From NCBI GenBank assembly GCA_037481615.1, contig JBBFLI010000004.1: a DNA stretch of 64,000 nt. One strand, given 5' to 3'. Position numbers and translations under genes: made by a program. Every line of letters starts with the position of its first letter. The first letter of the stretch is position 1. The stretch is from SpSt-501 sp037481615 (lineage in GTDB: Bacteria > Desulfobacterota > Desulfobacteria > Desulfobacterales > SpSt-501). The notes under the pieces are model-generated. The model ran no database searches. It was given only the letters and a program-made list of their open reading frames with translations, and was not told the origin of the DNA. Below are positions 1 through 10,259 of this stretch, piece by piece.

Positions 1-698
1 GCGGCGAGCCGGCCGTCCCGCAGCGTGACCCGCCGCGAGAGCCGGGCCGCCAGCTCGAGGTTGTGGGTGACGACGACGAGGGTCATGCCGAGTTCGGCGT
101 TGAGCTCGAGGAGCAGCCGGTGGACGGCCTCGCCGTTTGTCCGGTCGAGGTTGCCGGTCGGCTCGTCGGCCAGCAGAATCGGCGGCCGCAGGACGAGCGC
201 GCGCGCGATGGCCACGCGCTGCTGCTCCCCCCCCGAGAGGCGGTTCACCCGGAAGGAGAGCCTCCCCCCCAGGCCCACGCGCACGAGGACGGCCTCGGCG
301 GCGGCGGCGGCCTCTTGCCGGCTCAGGCCCTGGATCAGGGCGGGCATCATGGCGTTTTCGAGCGCGGTGAACTCGGCGAGCAGGTGATGGAACTGGAAGA
401 CGAAGCCGATCGTCTCGTTGCGGAAACGCGCCAGCCGGTCGGCGGGGAAGGCGAGCACGTCTTCCCCCCGGAACCGCAACCGGCCGCGGTCGGGCCGCTC
501 GAGGGTTCCCAGCACGTGGAGCAGCGTCGACTTGCCGATCCCCGAGGCGCCGACGACGGCGACGGTTTCGCCGGCGGCGAGGTCGATGTCGAGATCCTCG
601 AGCACGGTGACCGCGGTTCCCCCGTTCCTGTAGCGCTTGCAAAGACCGCGCGCCGAGAGGAGGGGGGCCGCCCCGGGCGAAGCCGCCGCTTCAGCCAT
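1..698 (-). CDS. lolD: Lipoprotein-releasing ABC transporter ATPase LolD (C-terminus cut by window edge)
   Basis: This is the ATPase of the inner-membrane LolCDE complex, which extracts lipoproteins and passes them to the periplasmic carrier. The minus-strand reading shows Walker A (GASGIGKST), the ABC signature (LSGGEQQRVAIAR) and a C-terminal part typical of the family. The ATG at 698 lies inside the end of lolC (8-nt overlap), so translation is probably coupled. About 232 codons are present with no stop before base 1. LolD is usually about 225-235 residues, so only the last few residues should be missing. Together with lolC just upstream and lysS before it, this forms a lysS-lolC-lolD operon. 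MacB-type ATPases are the closest alternative, but the lolC neighbour argues for LolD. Confidence 0.93.
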   Translation of the reverse strand, partial: MAEAAASPGAAPLLSARGLCKRYRNGGTAVTVLEDLDIDLAAGETVAVVGASGIGKSTLLHVLGTLERPDRGRLRFRGEDVLAFPADRLARFRNETIGFVFQFHHLLAEFTALENAMMPALIQGLSRQEAAAAAEAVLVRVGLGGRLSFRVNRLSGGEQQRVAIARALVLRPPILLADEPTGNLDRTNGEAVHRLLLELNAELGMTLVVVTHNLELAARLSRRVTLRDGRLA

Positions 699-1935
699 AG
701 CGGATCGCCTCCACGGGGTTGAGTCTCGCCGCCTGGCGCGCCGGGTAGAGGGTCGCGAGGTAACAGATGCCGAGCGCCGCGAGCACGATGGCGGCGATGT
801 CGGGGATCTCCATTTTGACCGGAAGCCGGGTGGTGAAATAGTAAACGTCCCCGGTCAACTCGTGGATGTCGTAGTGCTTGAGCAATTCGCAGAGGGCCAC
901 CCCGAGCGCCACGCCCAGGGCCGTCCCGGCGGTCCCGATCACCATGCCGCTGAAGACGAAGATGCGCCGGATGCTCCGGTCGGTCGCCCCCATCGCCTTC
1001 AGGATGGCGATGTCGCGGGTCTTGCCCATGACGAGCATGATGAGCGAGCTGGCGATGTTGAAGGCGGCGACCAGGACGATCAGCGTAAGGATGATGAACA
1101 TCACGCGACGCTCCAGCTTGAGCGCCTTGAAGAGGTTGCGGTTCATCTGCATCCAGTCGCGGGCGTTGTAGCCGGGCTCCAGGCGCGCAAGAATCGCGTC
1201 GGCCACCTCCCGCGCGCGGTAGATGTCGTGAACGCGGATCTCGAGGCCGGAGACGGCCTCGCCGAGCCGCATCAGGCGCTGGGCGTCGTGCAGGTGGATG
1301 TAAGCGAAGGTTTGGTCGTAGTCGTACATCCCGGACTCGAAGTTGCCCGTCACCCGGAACGCGCGCATGGCCGGAACATGCCCCGTCGGGGCGAGCATCC
1401 CCCGGGGCGAGATCACATGGACGAGATCGCCGGGGCCCACCCCCAGGTTGCGGGCGAGCTCACGCCCGAGGACGATCCCCGGCGTGCGCCCGCCCCCCTC
1501 GGCCCCGCCGCCCGCCTCGGGGAGATCGATCCCGGCAAGCGTCCGCAGGACCCCCCCCGCGGTCTGCGGGTCGACCCCGCGCAGCACGGCGCCGCTGGTC
1601 GCGCCGGCCGCACGCAGCATGACCTGGCTGTAGACGAAGGGGGTCGCCGCGGCGACCCCGGGCACGGTTTCCACCGTGCGCAGCACCTCGCGCCAGTTTT
1701 CCATCGCCTGGCCGTAGCGCATGAGGACCACGTTCGCCTGGCCGCCGAGGATGCGCTGCTTGAGATCGGCCTCGAAGCCGGTCATGACGGCGATGACGAC
1801 GATCAGGGCCATCACCCCGACGGCCACGCCGGCCACCGAAAGGTAGGTGATGAGCGAGATGAAGGCGTGCTTCGACCGCGCCCGCAGGTAACGCGCGCCG
1901 ATGAAGCCCTCGAATCCCATGCCCGGAAACGCCAT
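691..1935 (-). CDS. lolC: Lipoprotein-releasing system permease LolC/LolE
   Basis: A 414-residue inner-membrane permease of the LolC/E (FtsX/MacB-like) family. It has one transmembrane helix near residues 25-52, a large periplasmic domain (about 55-270) and three transmembrane helices in the C-terminal third, ending in the family-typical NPVEAIRYG. It moves outer-membrane lipoproteins out of the inner membrane using LolD. Only one permease gene is seen next to lolD, so the complex may be a homodimer (LolF-like), or a second permease lies outside the window. Start at 1935 is the first ATG, 29 bp after the lysS stop; a second in-frame ATG five codons on is possible. No strong Shine-Dalgarno is seen, which fits coupling to lysS. 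Confidence 0.92.
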   Translation of the reverse strand: MAFPGMGFEGFIGARYLRARSKHAFISLITYLSVAGVAVGVMALIVVIAVMTGFEADLKQRILGGQANVVLMRYGQAMENWREVLRTVETVPGVAAATPFVYSQVMLRAAGATSGAVLRGVDPQTAGGVLRTLAGIDLPEAGGGAEGGGRTPGIVLGRELARNLGVGPGDLVHVISPRGMLAPTGHVPAMRAFRVTGNFESGMYDYDQTFAYIHLHDAQRLMRLGEAVSGLEIRVHDIYRAREVADAILARLEPGYNARDWMQMNRNLFKALKLERRVMFIILTLIVLVAAFNIASSLIMLVMGKTRDIAILKAMGATDRSIRRIFVFSGMVIGTAGTALGVALGVALCELLKHYDIHELTGDVYYFTTRLPVKMEIPDIAAIVLAALGICYLATLYPARQAARLNPVEAIRYG

Positions 1936-1964
1936 GCGGAGTGCCGTTGCCTCCCTCGGTGCGG

Positions 1965-3443
<1,479 letters not shown>

Positions 3444-3643
3444 GGGCCTCGCGTGAAAAACAATGACGCGATTCCGGTCCGGGCCCCCTCGCGGCCTGGA
3501 GGGCCCCGGCCGGCCGCGCCATCCTGGGCAACAGGAAACCATGAGCCGCGCCGGTATGCACGCGCCGCCGTGAGCTTCGTCTCCCCACCCCGGTCAGCCG
3601 CGACGCGCGGACGCACCTCGATAGCCCGGATCGGCGAAACCTG

Positions 3644-4921
3644 TCAAGGTCGAGCTTCGCCGGGCGGATCGATGCGCGGGAAAACGATGCGGAAGGTCGA
3701 TCCCCGGCCGGGGGTGCTCTCGACGTCCAGGCGGCAGTCGTAGGGCTCGAGAATGCGCTGGACGATGGAGAGGCCGAGACCCGTGCCGGCGGGCTTGGTG
3801 GAAAAAAAGGGGTCGAAAATCAGGGCCAGGTGCTCGGGCGCGATGCCGGTTCCCGTGTCGCGGACCTCGAGACAGACACGCCTGTCGCCGGCCGCAAAGA
3901 GGGCGACCTCGATCCGGCCCTCGCCTTCGATCGCCTCGGCGGCGTTCACCAGCAGGTTCCAGAGCACCTGCTGGAGGTGACTGGGGTCGATCGCGATCCA
4001 CAGTTCCTCGGGGGCGGAGAAGCGGGTTTCGATCCGGTTCTTCAGGCGCTCCTGGCGGGTGAAGAGCTCGAGGGTTTCGCGCAAGGCGCCGGCCGCCTCC
4101 ACCGGCTCGGGCCGCCCGGCCGGAGGCCGGGCGTAGAGCAGAAAGTGGCCGACGAGCGTGCTCAGCCGGTCGGCCTCGCGCAGAACGATCGAGAGCAGCG
4201 GCGCCCGTTCCGGGTCGTAGCGCAGCTCGTCGCGCAGCAGTTCGATCGCCCCGGTCAGCCCGGCGAGCGGATTCTTGAGTTCGTGGGCCAGCCCGGCGGC
4301 GAGTTCCCCCACGGCCGCCAGCCGCTCCACCCGTTTCAGATGGTCCTGCATGCGCCGGAGTTCCCGGCGGGTCTTCTCCGTCTGGCCGGCGAGGAAACTG
4401 CCCAGTCCGGCCACCACCAGGCAGGCGCCCCAGAGGACCGCCAGCTTCGGCAGCACGGGCTGCACGGAAGCGGCCCGCAGGCCTTCCCCGCCGGAAAGCC
4501 AGGCCTCGAGGCCGAATCCGGCCGCCTCGGCCGCACCGAGCAGTCCCGACTGCAGGCAGCAGAGCGCCGTCACCCGGAAAGTGCCGCGTCGCCCGAGCAG
4601 CAGGCTCGAAGTGAGGATCACGACCAGGTAGAGAAAGACGAAGGGGCTGTCCAGGCCGCCGGTCACAGCGACGACCGTGGTGACGAGCGGGGCGTCGAGC
4701 GCAAGCTGCAGGGGGGCGAGAACACGGGGGGGAAAACCGACGACGAGCGCGGCGGCATAGCCGACCGAAAGGGCGATGACGGCGCCGGCGAGCCCCAACA
4801 GCACTGCGGCCGACGGCTCGGAAACCGGCAGCCCGCGGGAGCGCAGGACGAAGAGGGTCGAACCGAGAAGCAGAACGCCGAAGAGCGCGCGGAACGCCGT
4901 CAGGCGTCGGAGCCGGGGCAC
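3644..4921 (-). CDS. pilS: PilS-like membrane sensor histidine kinase
   Basis: A 425-residue membrane histidine kinase. The first 190 residues are hydrophobic with about six predicted membrane helices, as in PilS. A short linker with charged coiled coil follows, then HisKA with H-box LAHELKNPLAG, N-box LWNLLVNAAEAI, G1 DTGTGIAPEH, F-box FDPFFSTK and G2 GTGLGLSIV, so the kinase looks fully functional. In the PilS/PilR system the kinase controls sigma-54-dependent pilin expression. It follows pilC on the same strand after 194 bp that include a strong hairpin. No pilR response regulator is adjacent; lysS comes next. Start: GTG at 4921, preceded by a G-rich Shine-Dalgarno-like run; no ATG fits. 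The kinase call is firm; the PilS identity is inferred from topology and the pilC neighbour. Confidence 0.82.
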   Translation of the reverse strand: MPRLRRLTAFRALFGVLLLGSTLFVLRSRGLPVSEPSAAVLLGLAGAVIALSVGYAAALVVGFPPRVLAPLQLALDAPLVTTVVAVTGGLDSPFVFLYLVVILTSSLLLGRRGTFRVTALCCLQSGLLGAAEAAGFGLEAWLSGGEGLRAASVQPVLPKLAVLWGACLVVAGLGSFLAGQTEKTRRELRRMQDHLKRVERLAAVGELAAGLAHELKNPLAGLTGAIELLRDELRYDPERAPLLSIVLREADRLSTLVGHFLLYARPPAGRPEPVEAAGALRETLELFTRQERLKNRIETRFSAPEELWIAIDPSHLQQVLWNLLVNAAEAIEGEGRIEVALFAAGDRRVCLEVRDTGTGIAPEHLALIFDPFFSTKPAGTGLGLSIVQRILEPYDCRLDVESTPGRGSTFRIVFPRIDPPGEARP

Positions 4922-5053
4922 CGCCCCCCCCTCCGGCGGCCCGGCGCGCCGGTGCAGGGTTTCCCCGCGGGGCGACCGCAGACCGCCCTCTCCGCCGCGG
5001 CTTGCGTCCGGGGAAACGAGCAGCGGCAGCCCCGCGCCGGGGGCCCGAACAGC

Positions 5054-5080
5054 GGAGGCCGCCCCCACCGGGCGGCCTCC
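5054..5080 (-). terminator. Strong hairpin between pilC and the PilS-like gene
   Basis: A perfect 11-bp stem (GGAGGCCGCCC / GGGCGGCCTCC) with a 5-nt loop lies 36 bp after the pilC stop. A second small hairpin (stem around 5095-5108) sits between. Neither is followed by a clear T-run, so this is a terminator-like or mRNA-stabilising structure rather than a textbook intrinsic terminator. Confidence 0.5.
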
Positions 5081-5115
5081 GGAAATGATCCCTGTTCCCC
5101 TCAAGGGGACCCCGT

Positions 5116-6324
5116 TCAGGCGATGGCCCCGGCCATCTTGAAAATGGGCAGGTACATCGCCACGACCAGCCCTCCGATCGTCACGCCGAGGAAGACGAGC
5201 ATGACCGGCTCGATCAGCTGGGTCAGGTTCTCGACCGCCTGGTCGACCTCCTCGTCGTAGAAGTCGGCGATCTTCTCCAGCATGGCGTCGAGGGCGCCGG
5301 TCGACTCGCCGACGGCGATCATCTGGCAGACCATCGGCGGGAACACCCCGGACTCGGACAGCGGGTCGGCCATCGTGCGCCCCTCGGCGATGCCGGAGCG
5401 CACGTTGTAGATCGCCTTCTCGACCGTGCGGTTGCCCGCGGTCTTGGCGACGATGTCGAGCGCCTCGAGGATCGCAACCCCGCTCGAGAGCATCGTCCCC
5501 ATGGTGCGGGTGAACTTCGCCACGGCCACCTTGCGCAGAAGGATGCCGAAAACCGGGAGCCGGAGCAGCAGGGCATCGACGGTATCCCGCCCTTTCTCCG
5601 TCTTGTAGTATTTGCGGAAGGCGAACCCACCGAGGACGAGCGCCCCGAGAATGAAGAGAATCTTGCTTTTCACCATCTCGCTCATGGCGACCACGAACTG
5701 GGTCGGGGCGGGCAGTTCGCTGCCGAAATCGGCGAACATCTCCTCGAAGACCGGGATCACGAAGATGAGGATCACCGCGAGCACGATGACCGCGATCCCC
5801 AGGGTGACGAGCGGATAGGTCATCGCCCCCTTCACCTTGGATTTGAGCCGCGCGGCTTTCTCCATGTAGGAGGCGAGCCGCCGCAGGATGGCGTCCAGGA
5901 TGCCGCCCGCCTCGCCGGCCGCCACCATGTTGACGAAGAGGTCGTCGAACTGCCGCGGGAATTTCTTGAGCGCCTCGGCGAGCGTCGAGCCGCCCTCCAC
6001 GGACTCCTTGATCTGGCGCAGGATTTTCTTGAATGTCGCGTTGTTCTGCTGGTTGTGGAGGATATCGAGGCACTGGATGATCGGCAGCCCGGCGTCGATC
6101 ATGGTGGAGAACTGCCGTGCAAAGAGGATGACGTCGTTTTCCCGCACCTTGGGCTGCAGGAAGCGGACGTTCTCGAAGAGATCCTTGGGTTTCTGCTTGA
6201 TCCGCGTCGGCTGGATCTTCTGTCGCGCGAGACTCGCCCGGACGGCCTGCTCGTTCGGCGCCTCCATCTCGCCTTTCTGGATCTTGTTCAAGCGGTTCTT
6301 GCCGACCCACAGGTAGACTGGCAT
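5116..6324 (-). CDS. pilC: Type IV pilus inner-membrane platform protein PilC
   Basis: A 402-residue GspF/PilC family protein, the inner-membrane platform that links the pilus assembly ATPase to pilin polymerisation. It has the two T2SSF domains (about 70-193 and 273-395) and three transmembrane segments (about 170-190, 220-240 and 375-395). The first T2SSF domain contains QFSTMIDAGLPIIQCL and the second LSSGVAILEALDI. Length is normal for PilC. It begins with MPVYLWVGKN at 6324 and is the first minus-strand gene after a 170-bp divergent region. The PilS-like kinase follows. PilB, PilT and pilins are not in the window, so it may belong to pili encoded further upstream. GspF of type II secretion is the alternative. 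Confidence 0.9.
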   Translation of the reverse strand: MPVYLWVGKNRLNKIQKGEMEAPNEQAVRASLARQKIQPTRIKQKPKDLFENVRFLQPKVRENDVILFARQFSTMIDAGLPIIQCLDILHNQQNNATFKKILRQIKESVEGGSTLAEALKKFPRQFDDLFVNMVAAGEAGGILDAILRRLASYMEKAARLKSKVKGAMTYPLVTLGIAVIVLAVILIFVIPVFEEMFADFGSELPAPTQFVVAMSEMVKSKILFILGALVLGGFAFRKYYKTEKGRDTVDALLLRLPVFGILLRKVAVAKFTRTMGTMLSSGVAILEALDIVAKTAGNRTVEKAIYNVRSGIAEGRTMADPLSESGVFPPMVCQMIAVGESTGALDAMLEKIADFYDEEVDQAVENLTQLIEPVMLVFLGVTIGGLVVAMYLPIFKMAGAIA

Positions 6325-6494
6325 GTGCCCTCCCTCCGCACGATTCCGTCTCGCCGATCCCCGCCGTCCGGGACGGGAATCGTCCGCCCCGGCGGCCGGA
6401 TGCCGGTTCCGGATTCTCTATCGGCCCGCCGGGGGGAAACTTGAGCCCGATCGGCCGGTTTGGTTCCGCCGCGGGGTTGTGGTAGGTTGCTGCC

Positions 6495-9206
6495 ATGTCC
6501 GATCCCATCGCGCAGCGCGGCAACGGGGGCGGCCTGACCCTGATCGCCACCCACATCAACGCCGATTTCGACGCCCTCGCCTCGCTGCTCGCCGCCCGCA
6601 AGATCTACCCCGAGGGCAAGGTCGTTTTCCCCGGCTCGCAGGAAAAGAACCTGCGCACCTTCTTCGTGAGCTCGCTGCTCTACCTTTTCCATATCGTGGA
6701 GCTCTCCGAGCTCGACCTCGACCGCGTCCGGCGCCTGGTGCTCGTCGATACGCGGCAGCCGGGCCGGATCGGCAAACTCGCCGCCCTGCTCTCCCGCCCC
6801 GATCTCGAAATCCACGTCTACGACCACCATCCCGACTCCGAGGGCGACATCCGCGGCGCCGTGGAGGTCTGCGAGCCCGTCGGCGCGACGGTGACGCTCC
6901 TCGTCGAGATCCTGCGCGAGCGCGGGGTCCGCTTGACGGCCGAGGAGGCGACGATCCTCTGCCTGGGGCTCTACGAGGACACCGGCTCCTTCACCTACCC
7001 CTCGACGACCCCCCGCGATCTCGCCGCGGCCTCCTGGCTGCTCTCCTGCGGGGCCGCGCTGAACGTCGTCTCCGACCTGATCGCCCGCGAGCTGAACCCC
7101 GAGCAGGTGGCCCTCCTGAACGACATGATCCAGTCCGCGCACCGCCTGCACATCAACGGCATCGAGGTCGTGGTCACCGGCATCCAGCGCGAGACCTACA
7201 TCCCGGACTTCGCCTTCCTCGTGCAGAAGATGGCGCGGATGGAAAACCTCGAGGTCTTCTTCGCCCTCGCCCTCATGGAATCGAAGATCCACATCGTGGG
7301 TCGAAGCCGCCGCGAGGACGTCGACGTCGGGGCGATCCTCGGCACCCTCGGGGGCGGCGGGCACCCCTACGCCGCGGCGGCGACCCTGAAAGGGATGACG
7401 CTCCAGCAGGCGGAGGCCCTGCTGCTCGAGCGGCTGCGCCAGACGCTGCAGAACCGGCGCCTCGCCGCCTCGCTTATGTCATCGCCGCCGATCAGCGTGG
7501 ATGCCGCGGTCTCCTGCGAGGCGGCGAACGGCGTCCTCACCCGCTACAACGTGAACGCCCTGCTCGTGACCGAGACCCCGCCCGGCGGCCAGCCCGCGCT
7601 CCGGGGCTACATCACCCGCCAGGTGGTTGAAAAAGCGCTCTTCCACGGCCTGGGCCGGGTGCCGGTCAGCGAGTACATGACCTCGGAGGTCGCCGTCGTG
7701 GGCCCCGAGGCCGACCTGCAGGAGATCCAGAAGAAGATCATCGAGCACAAGCAGCGCATCCTCCCGGTCGTGGACGGGGGAGGAAAGATCCTCGGCGTCA
7801 TCACGCGCACCGACCTGCTGAATGTGCTGGTCGGCCGCGAGCGCATGGAGGGGGGGACGGGCCGGGATCCCCTGCGCGAGGGGGCGCTGCCGCGCACCCG
7901 CAACCTCGCGCCGCTCCTCGCCGAGCGCCTTTCGCCGCGGCTGCTCTCCGTGCTGCGCGAGATCGGCGCGGTCGCCGCCGAGCTCGGCCTTTCCGCCTAT
8001 GTCGTCGGCGGCTTCGTGCGCGATCTGCTGCTGCAGCGGCAGGACGAGGACATCGACATCGTGATCGAGGGCGACGGCATCGCCTTCGCCCGCCGCTTCG
8101 CGCGGCAGGCAGGCGCGAGGCTCCACACCCACGAGCGCTTCGGCACCGCGGTGATCGCCTTCCCCGACGGGCTGAAAATCGACGTCGCCTCGGCCCGGCT
8201 CGAGTACTACCGCTTCCCCGCCGCGCTGCCCACGGTCGAGATGAGCTCGATCAAGCTCGACCTCTACCGGCGCGATTTCACGATCAACACGCTCGCCCTG
8301 CAGCTCAACCCCGGGCGCTTCGGCACCCTGATCGACTTCTTCAACGCCCAGAAGGACATCAAGGAAAAGACGATCCGCGTCCTGCACAACCTGAGCCTGG
8401 TCGAGGACCCCACGCGCGCCTTCCGCGCGATCCGCTTCGAGCAGCGCTTCGGCTTCACGATCGGCCGGCTCACGGCGGGGTTGATCCAGAACGCGGTCAA
8501 GATGGACTTCTTCCGCAACCTCTCGGGCCGCCGCCTTTTCCAGGAACTCAAACTGCTCCTCGAGGAGGAAAACCCGGTCGCGGCCGTCCAGCGGCTGGGC
8601 GATTTCCAGCTCCTGCCCGTGCTCCACCCGCAGATCGCCTTCGACCGGGGGCTCGGTCAGCTCCTGCAATCCGTGCGTCAGGTGGTGAGCTGGTACGATT
8701 TGCTTTTTCTGGGCGACTTCTATATGAAGTGGGCCGTTTATTTTCTGGCCCTGATCGACCGCCTGGATGCGGCGCAGGCGGCGGCACTGTGCCGGCGCTT
8801 CGAGCTTCCGCCGCGGCTCGAGAGGCTCTTCACCGAAGGCCGCACCGCCTGCCGGCGCTGCCTGCAGGAACTCGCGCGCCGCCTGCCGCTCGAGAACAGC
8901 GCGGTCTACCGCCTGCTCCGCGGCTTCCAGACCGAGCTCGTTCTCTTCATGATGGCGGCCGCCGGGGCGGAGCGGGTGAAAAAGGCGATCTCGCTCTATT
9001 TCACCCAGCTCCGCCGTGTGACGACCTCCGTGAACGGCGAGGACCTGAAGCGGCTGGGCGTCCCGCCCGGCCCCCTCTACCGGCGGGTCCTCGATCAGGT
9101 CCTGGACGCACGGCTGAACGGCCGGGTCGAGACCCGCGAGGAGGAGCTCGCGTTCGTCCGCGGGCTGCTGCGGCCCCACGCCCCCGACCATGAGCCGGGC
9201 CCGTGA
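6495..9206 (+). CDS. DHH-CBS-tRNA nucleotidyltransferase/poly(A) polymerase fusion
   Basis: A 903-residue protein with four parts. Residues 15-160 form a DHH phosphoesterase domain (THINADFDALAS, DHHPDSEG). Residues about 225-325 are DHHA1 with GGGGHPYAAAA. A CBS pair spans about 330-455. From about 490 there is a class II nucleotidyltransferase head (VVGGFVRDLLL; EDIDIVIEGDG; RRDFTINTLA) with its RNA-binding domain. Fusions of this plan are known in Aquifex and several Desulfobacterota, where they act as the A-adding or CCA-adding enzyme for tRNA 3' ends. CBS domains suggest adenosine-nucleotide sensing, and the DHH part could be a nanoRNase or cyclic-dinucleotide phosphodiesterase. The ATG at 6495 has a weak ribosome site. 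Whether it adds A only or CCA cannot be read here. Confidence 0.9.
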   Translation: MSDPIAQRGNGGGLTLIATHINADFDALASLLAARKIYPEGKVVFPGSQEKNLRTFFVSSLLYLFHIVELSELDLDRVRRLVLVDTRQPGRIGKLAALLSRPDLEIHVYDHHPDSEGDIRGAVEVCEPVGATVTLLVEILRERGVRLTAEEATILCLGLYEDTGSFTYPSTTPRDLAAASWLLSCGAALNVVSDLIARELNPEQVALLNDMIQSAHRLHINGIEVVVTGIQRETYIPDFAFLVQKMARMENLEVFFALALMESKIHIVGRSRREDVDVGAILGTLGGGGHPYAAAATLKGMTLQQAEALLLERLRQTLQNRRLAASLMSSPPISVDAAVSCEAANGVLTRYNVNALLVTETPPGGQPALRGYITRQVVEKALFHGLGRVPVSEYMTSEVAVVGPEADLQEIQKKIIEHKQRILPVVDGGGKILGVITRTDLLNVLVGRERMEGGTGRDPLREGALPRTRNLAPLLAERLSPRLLSVLREIGAVAAELGLSAYVVGGFVRDLLLQRQDEDIDIVIEGDGIAFARRFARQAGARLHTHERFGTAVIAFPDGLKIDVASARLEYYRFPAALPTVEMSSIKLDLYRRDFTINTLALQLNPGRFGTLIDFFNAQKDIKEKTIRVLHNLSLVEDPTRAFRAIRFEQRFGFTIGRLTAGLIQNAVKMDFFRNLSGRRLFQELKLLLEEENPVAAVQRLGDFQLLPVLHPQIAFDRGLGQLLQSVRQVVSWYDLLFLGDFYMKWAVYFLALIDRLDAAQAAALCRRFELPPRLERLFTEGRTACRRCLQELARRLPLENSAVYRLLRGFQTELVLFMMAAAGAERVKKAISLYFTQLRRVTTSVNGEDLKRLGVPPGPLYRRVLDQVLDARLNGRVETREEELAFVRGLLRPHAPDHEPGP

Positions 9207-9269
9207 GCCTCGGGCCCGCCTCCGCGCGGGCGGCGACCGGGCGAACGGCGAAAGCGCAAGGAGTTTCTT

Positions 9270-10259
9270 TTGGAGAGCAAACGACGGATCTTGAGCGGCA
9301 TGCGGCCCACCGGGCCGCTTCACCTCGGAAACTACCACGGCGCGCTGGCCAATTGGGTCCGCCTGCAGGCGGAATACGACTGTTTCTTCTTCGTCGCCGA
9401 CTGGCACGCGCTCACGAGCGACTACGAAAACCCCGGCTCCATCCGGGGGTACACGCGGGACATCCTGCTCGACTGGCTCGCCGCCGGAATCGATCCGGAA
9501 GCCTCGACGCTCTTCATTCAGTCGCACCTTGTCGAGCACGCCGAGCTCTACCTCTTGCTCGGCATGATCACCCCGGTCCCCTGGCTCGAGCGCAACCCCA
9601 CCTACAAGGACCAGATCGAGCAGCTGCAGAACCGCGATCTCTCCACTTACGGCTTTCTCGGCTACCCCGTGCTCCAGGCCGCGGACATCATCCTCTACAA
9701 GCCCTACGGCGTGCCCGTGGGGGTCGACCAGGCGCCGCACGTCGAGATCACGCGCGAGATCGCCCGGCGGTTCAACTTCCTCTACGGCCCGGTCTTCCCC
9801 GAGCCCCAGGTGATCCTGACCCGGACCCCCAAGCTCCTCGGCACCGACCGCCGCAAGATGAGCAAGAGCTACGGCAACGCGATCTTCCTGAACGACCCGC
9901 CGGAGACCGTGGCCGCGAAGGTCGCCACGATGATCACCGACCCGCAGCGCATGCGCCGCAGCGACCCCGGGAACCCCGACGTCTGCAACGTCTACGACTT
10001 CCACAAGCTCTACTCGCCCCCCGAGGTCGTCTCCGAGGTGGACCGCAAGTGCCGCACGGCGGGGATCGGCTGTGTGGAATGCAAAAAGCTCATGGCCGGC
10101 TACCTGAACGCCTTCCTCGAGCCGATGCGCGAACGGCGCCGCCGCTACGAGAGCGAACCCGAGCGGCTCGAGCGGATCATCGCCTCCGGCAACGCCAAGG
10201 CCCGCCGCGTGGCGCAAACGACGATGGAGGAGGTCCGCCGCGCGGTCGGCCTGCGATGA
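9270..10259 (+). CDS. trpS: Tryptophanyl-tRNA synthetase
   Basis: A 329-residue class I synthetase that attaches tryptophan to tRNA-Trp. The HIGH-like motif appears as PTGPLHLGNYHGA and the KMSKS loop is present intact in KMSKSYGNA. Length agrees with bacterial TrpRS. The start is a TTG at 9270, placed 6 nt after a clean AAGGAG; no ATG lies before the HIGH region except one at GMRPTG, which would cut the first strand. Its stop overlaps the scpA start (ATGA), so trpS-scpA-scpB form one transcription unit, an arrangement common in related genomes. Confidence 0.96.
   Translation: MESKRRILSGMRPTGPLHLGNYHGALANWVRLQAEYDCFFFVADWHALTSDYENPGSIRGYTRDILLDWLAAGIDPEASTLFIQSHLVEHAELYLLLGMITPVPWLERNPTYKDQIEQLQNRDLSTYGFLGYPVLQAADIILYKPYGVPVGVDQAPHVEITREIARRFNFLYGPVFPEPQVILTRTPKLLGTDRRKMSKSYGNAIFLNDPPETVAAKVATMITDPQRMRRSDPGNPDVCNVYDFHKLYSPPEVVSEVDRKCRTAGIGCVECKKLMAGYLNAFLEPMRERRRRYESEPERLERIIASGNAKARRVAQTTMEEVRRAVGLR

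Noticed and set aside
3644..6601. A 985-residue protein joining pilC antisense-frame sequence with the PilS-like kinase
   Set aside because: The upstream part overlaps pilC in another frame and is not protein-like; the kinase starts naturally at the GTG at 4921.
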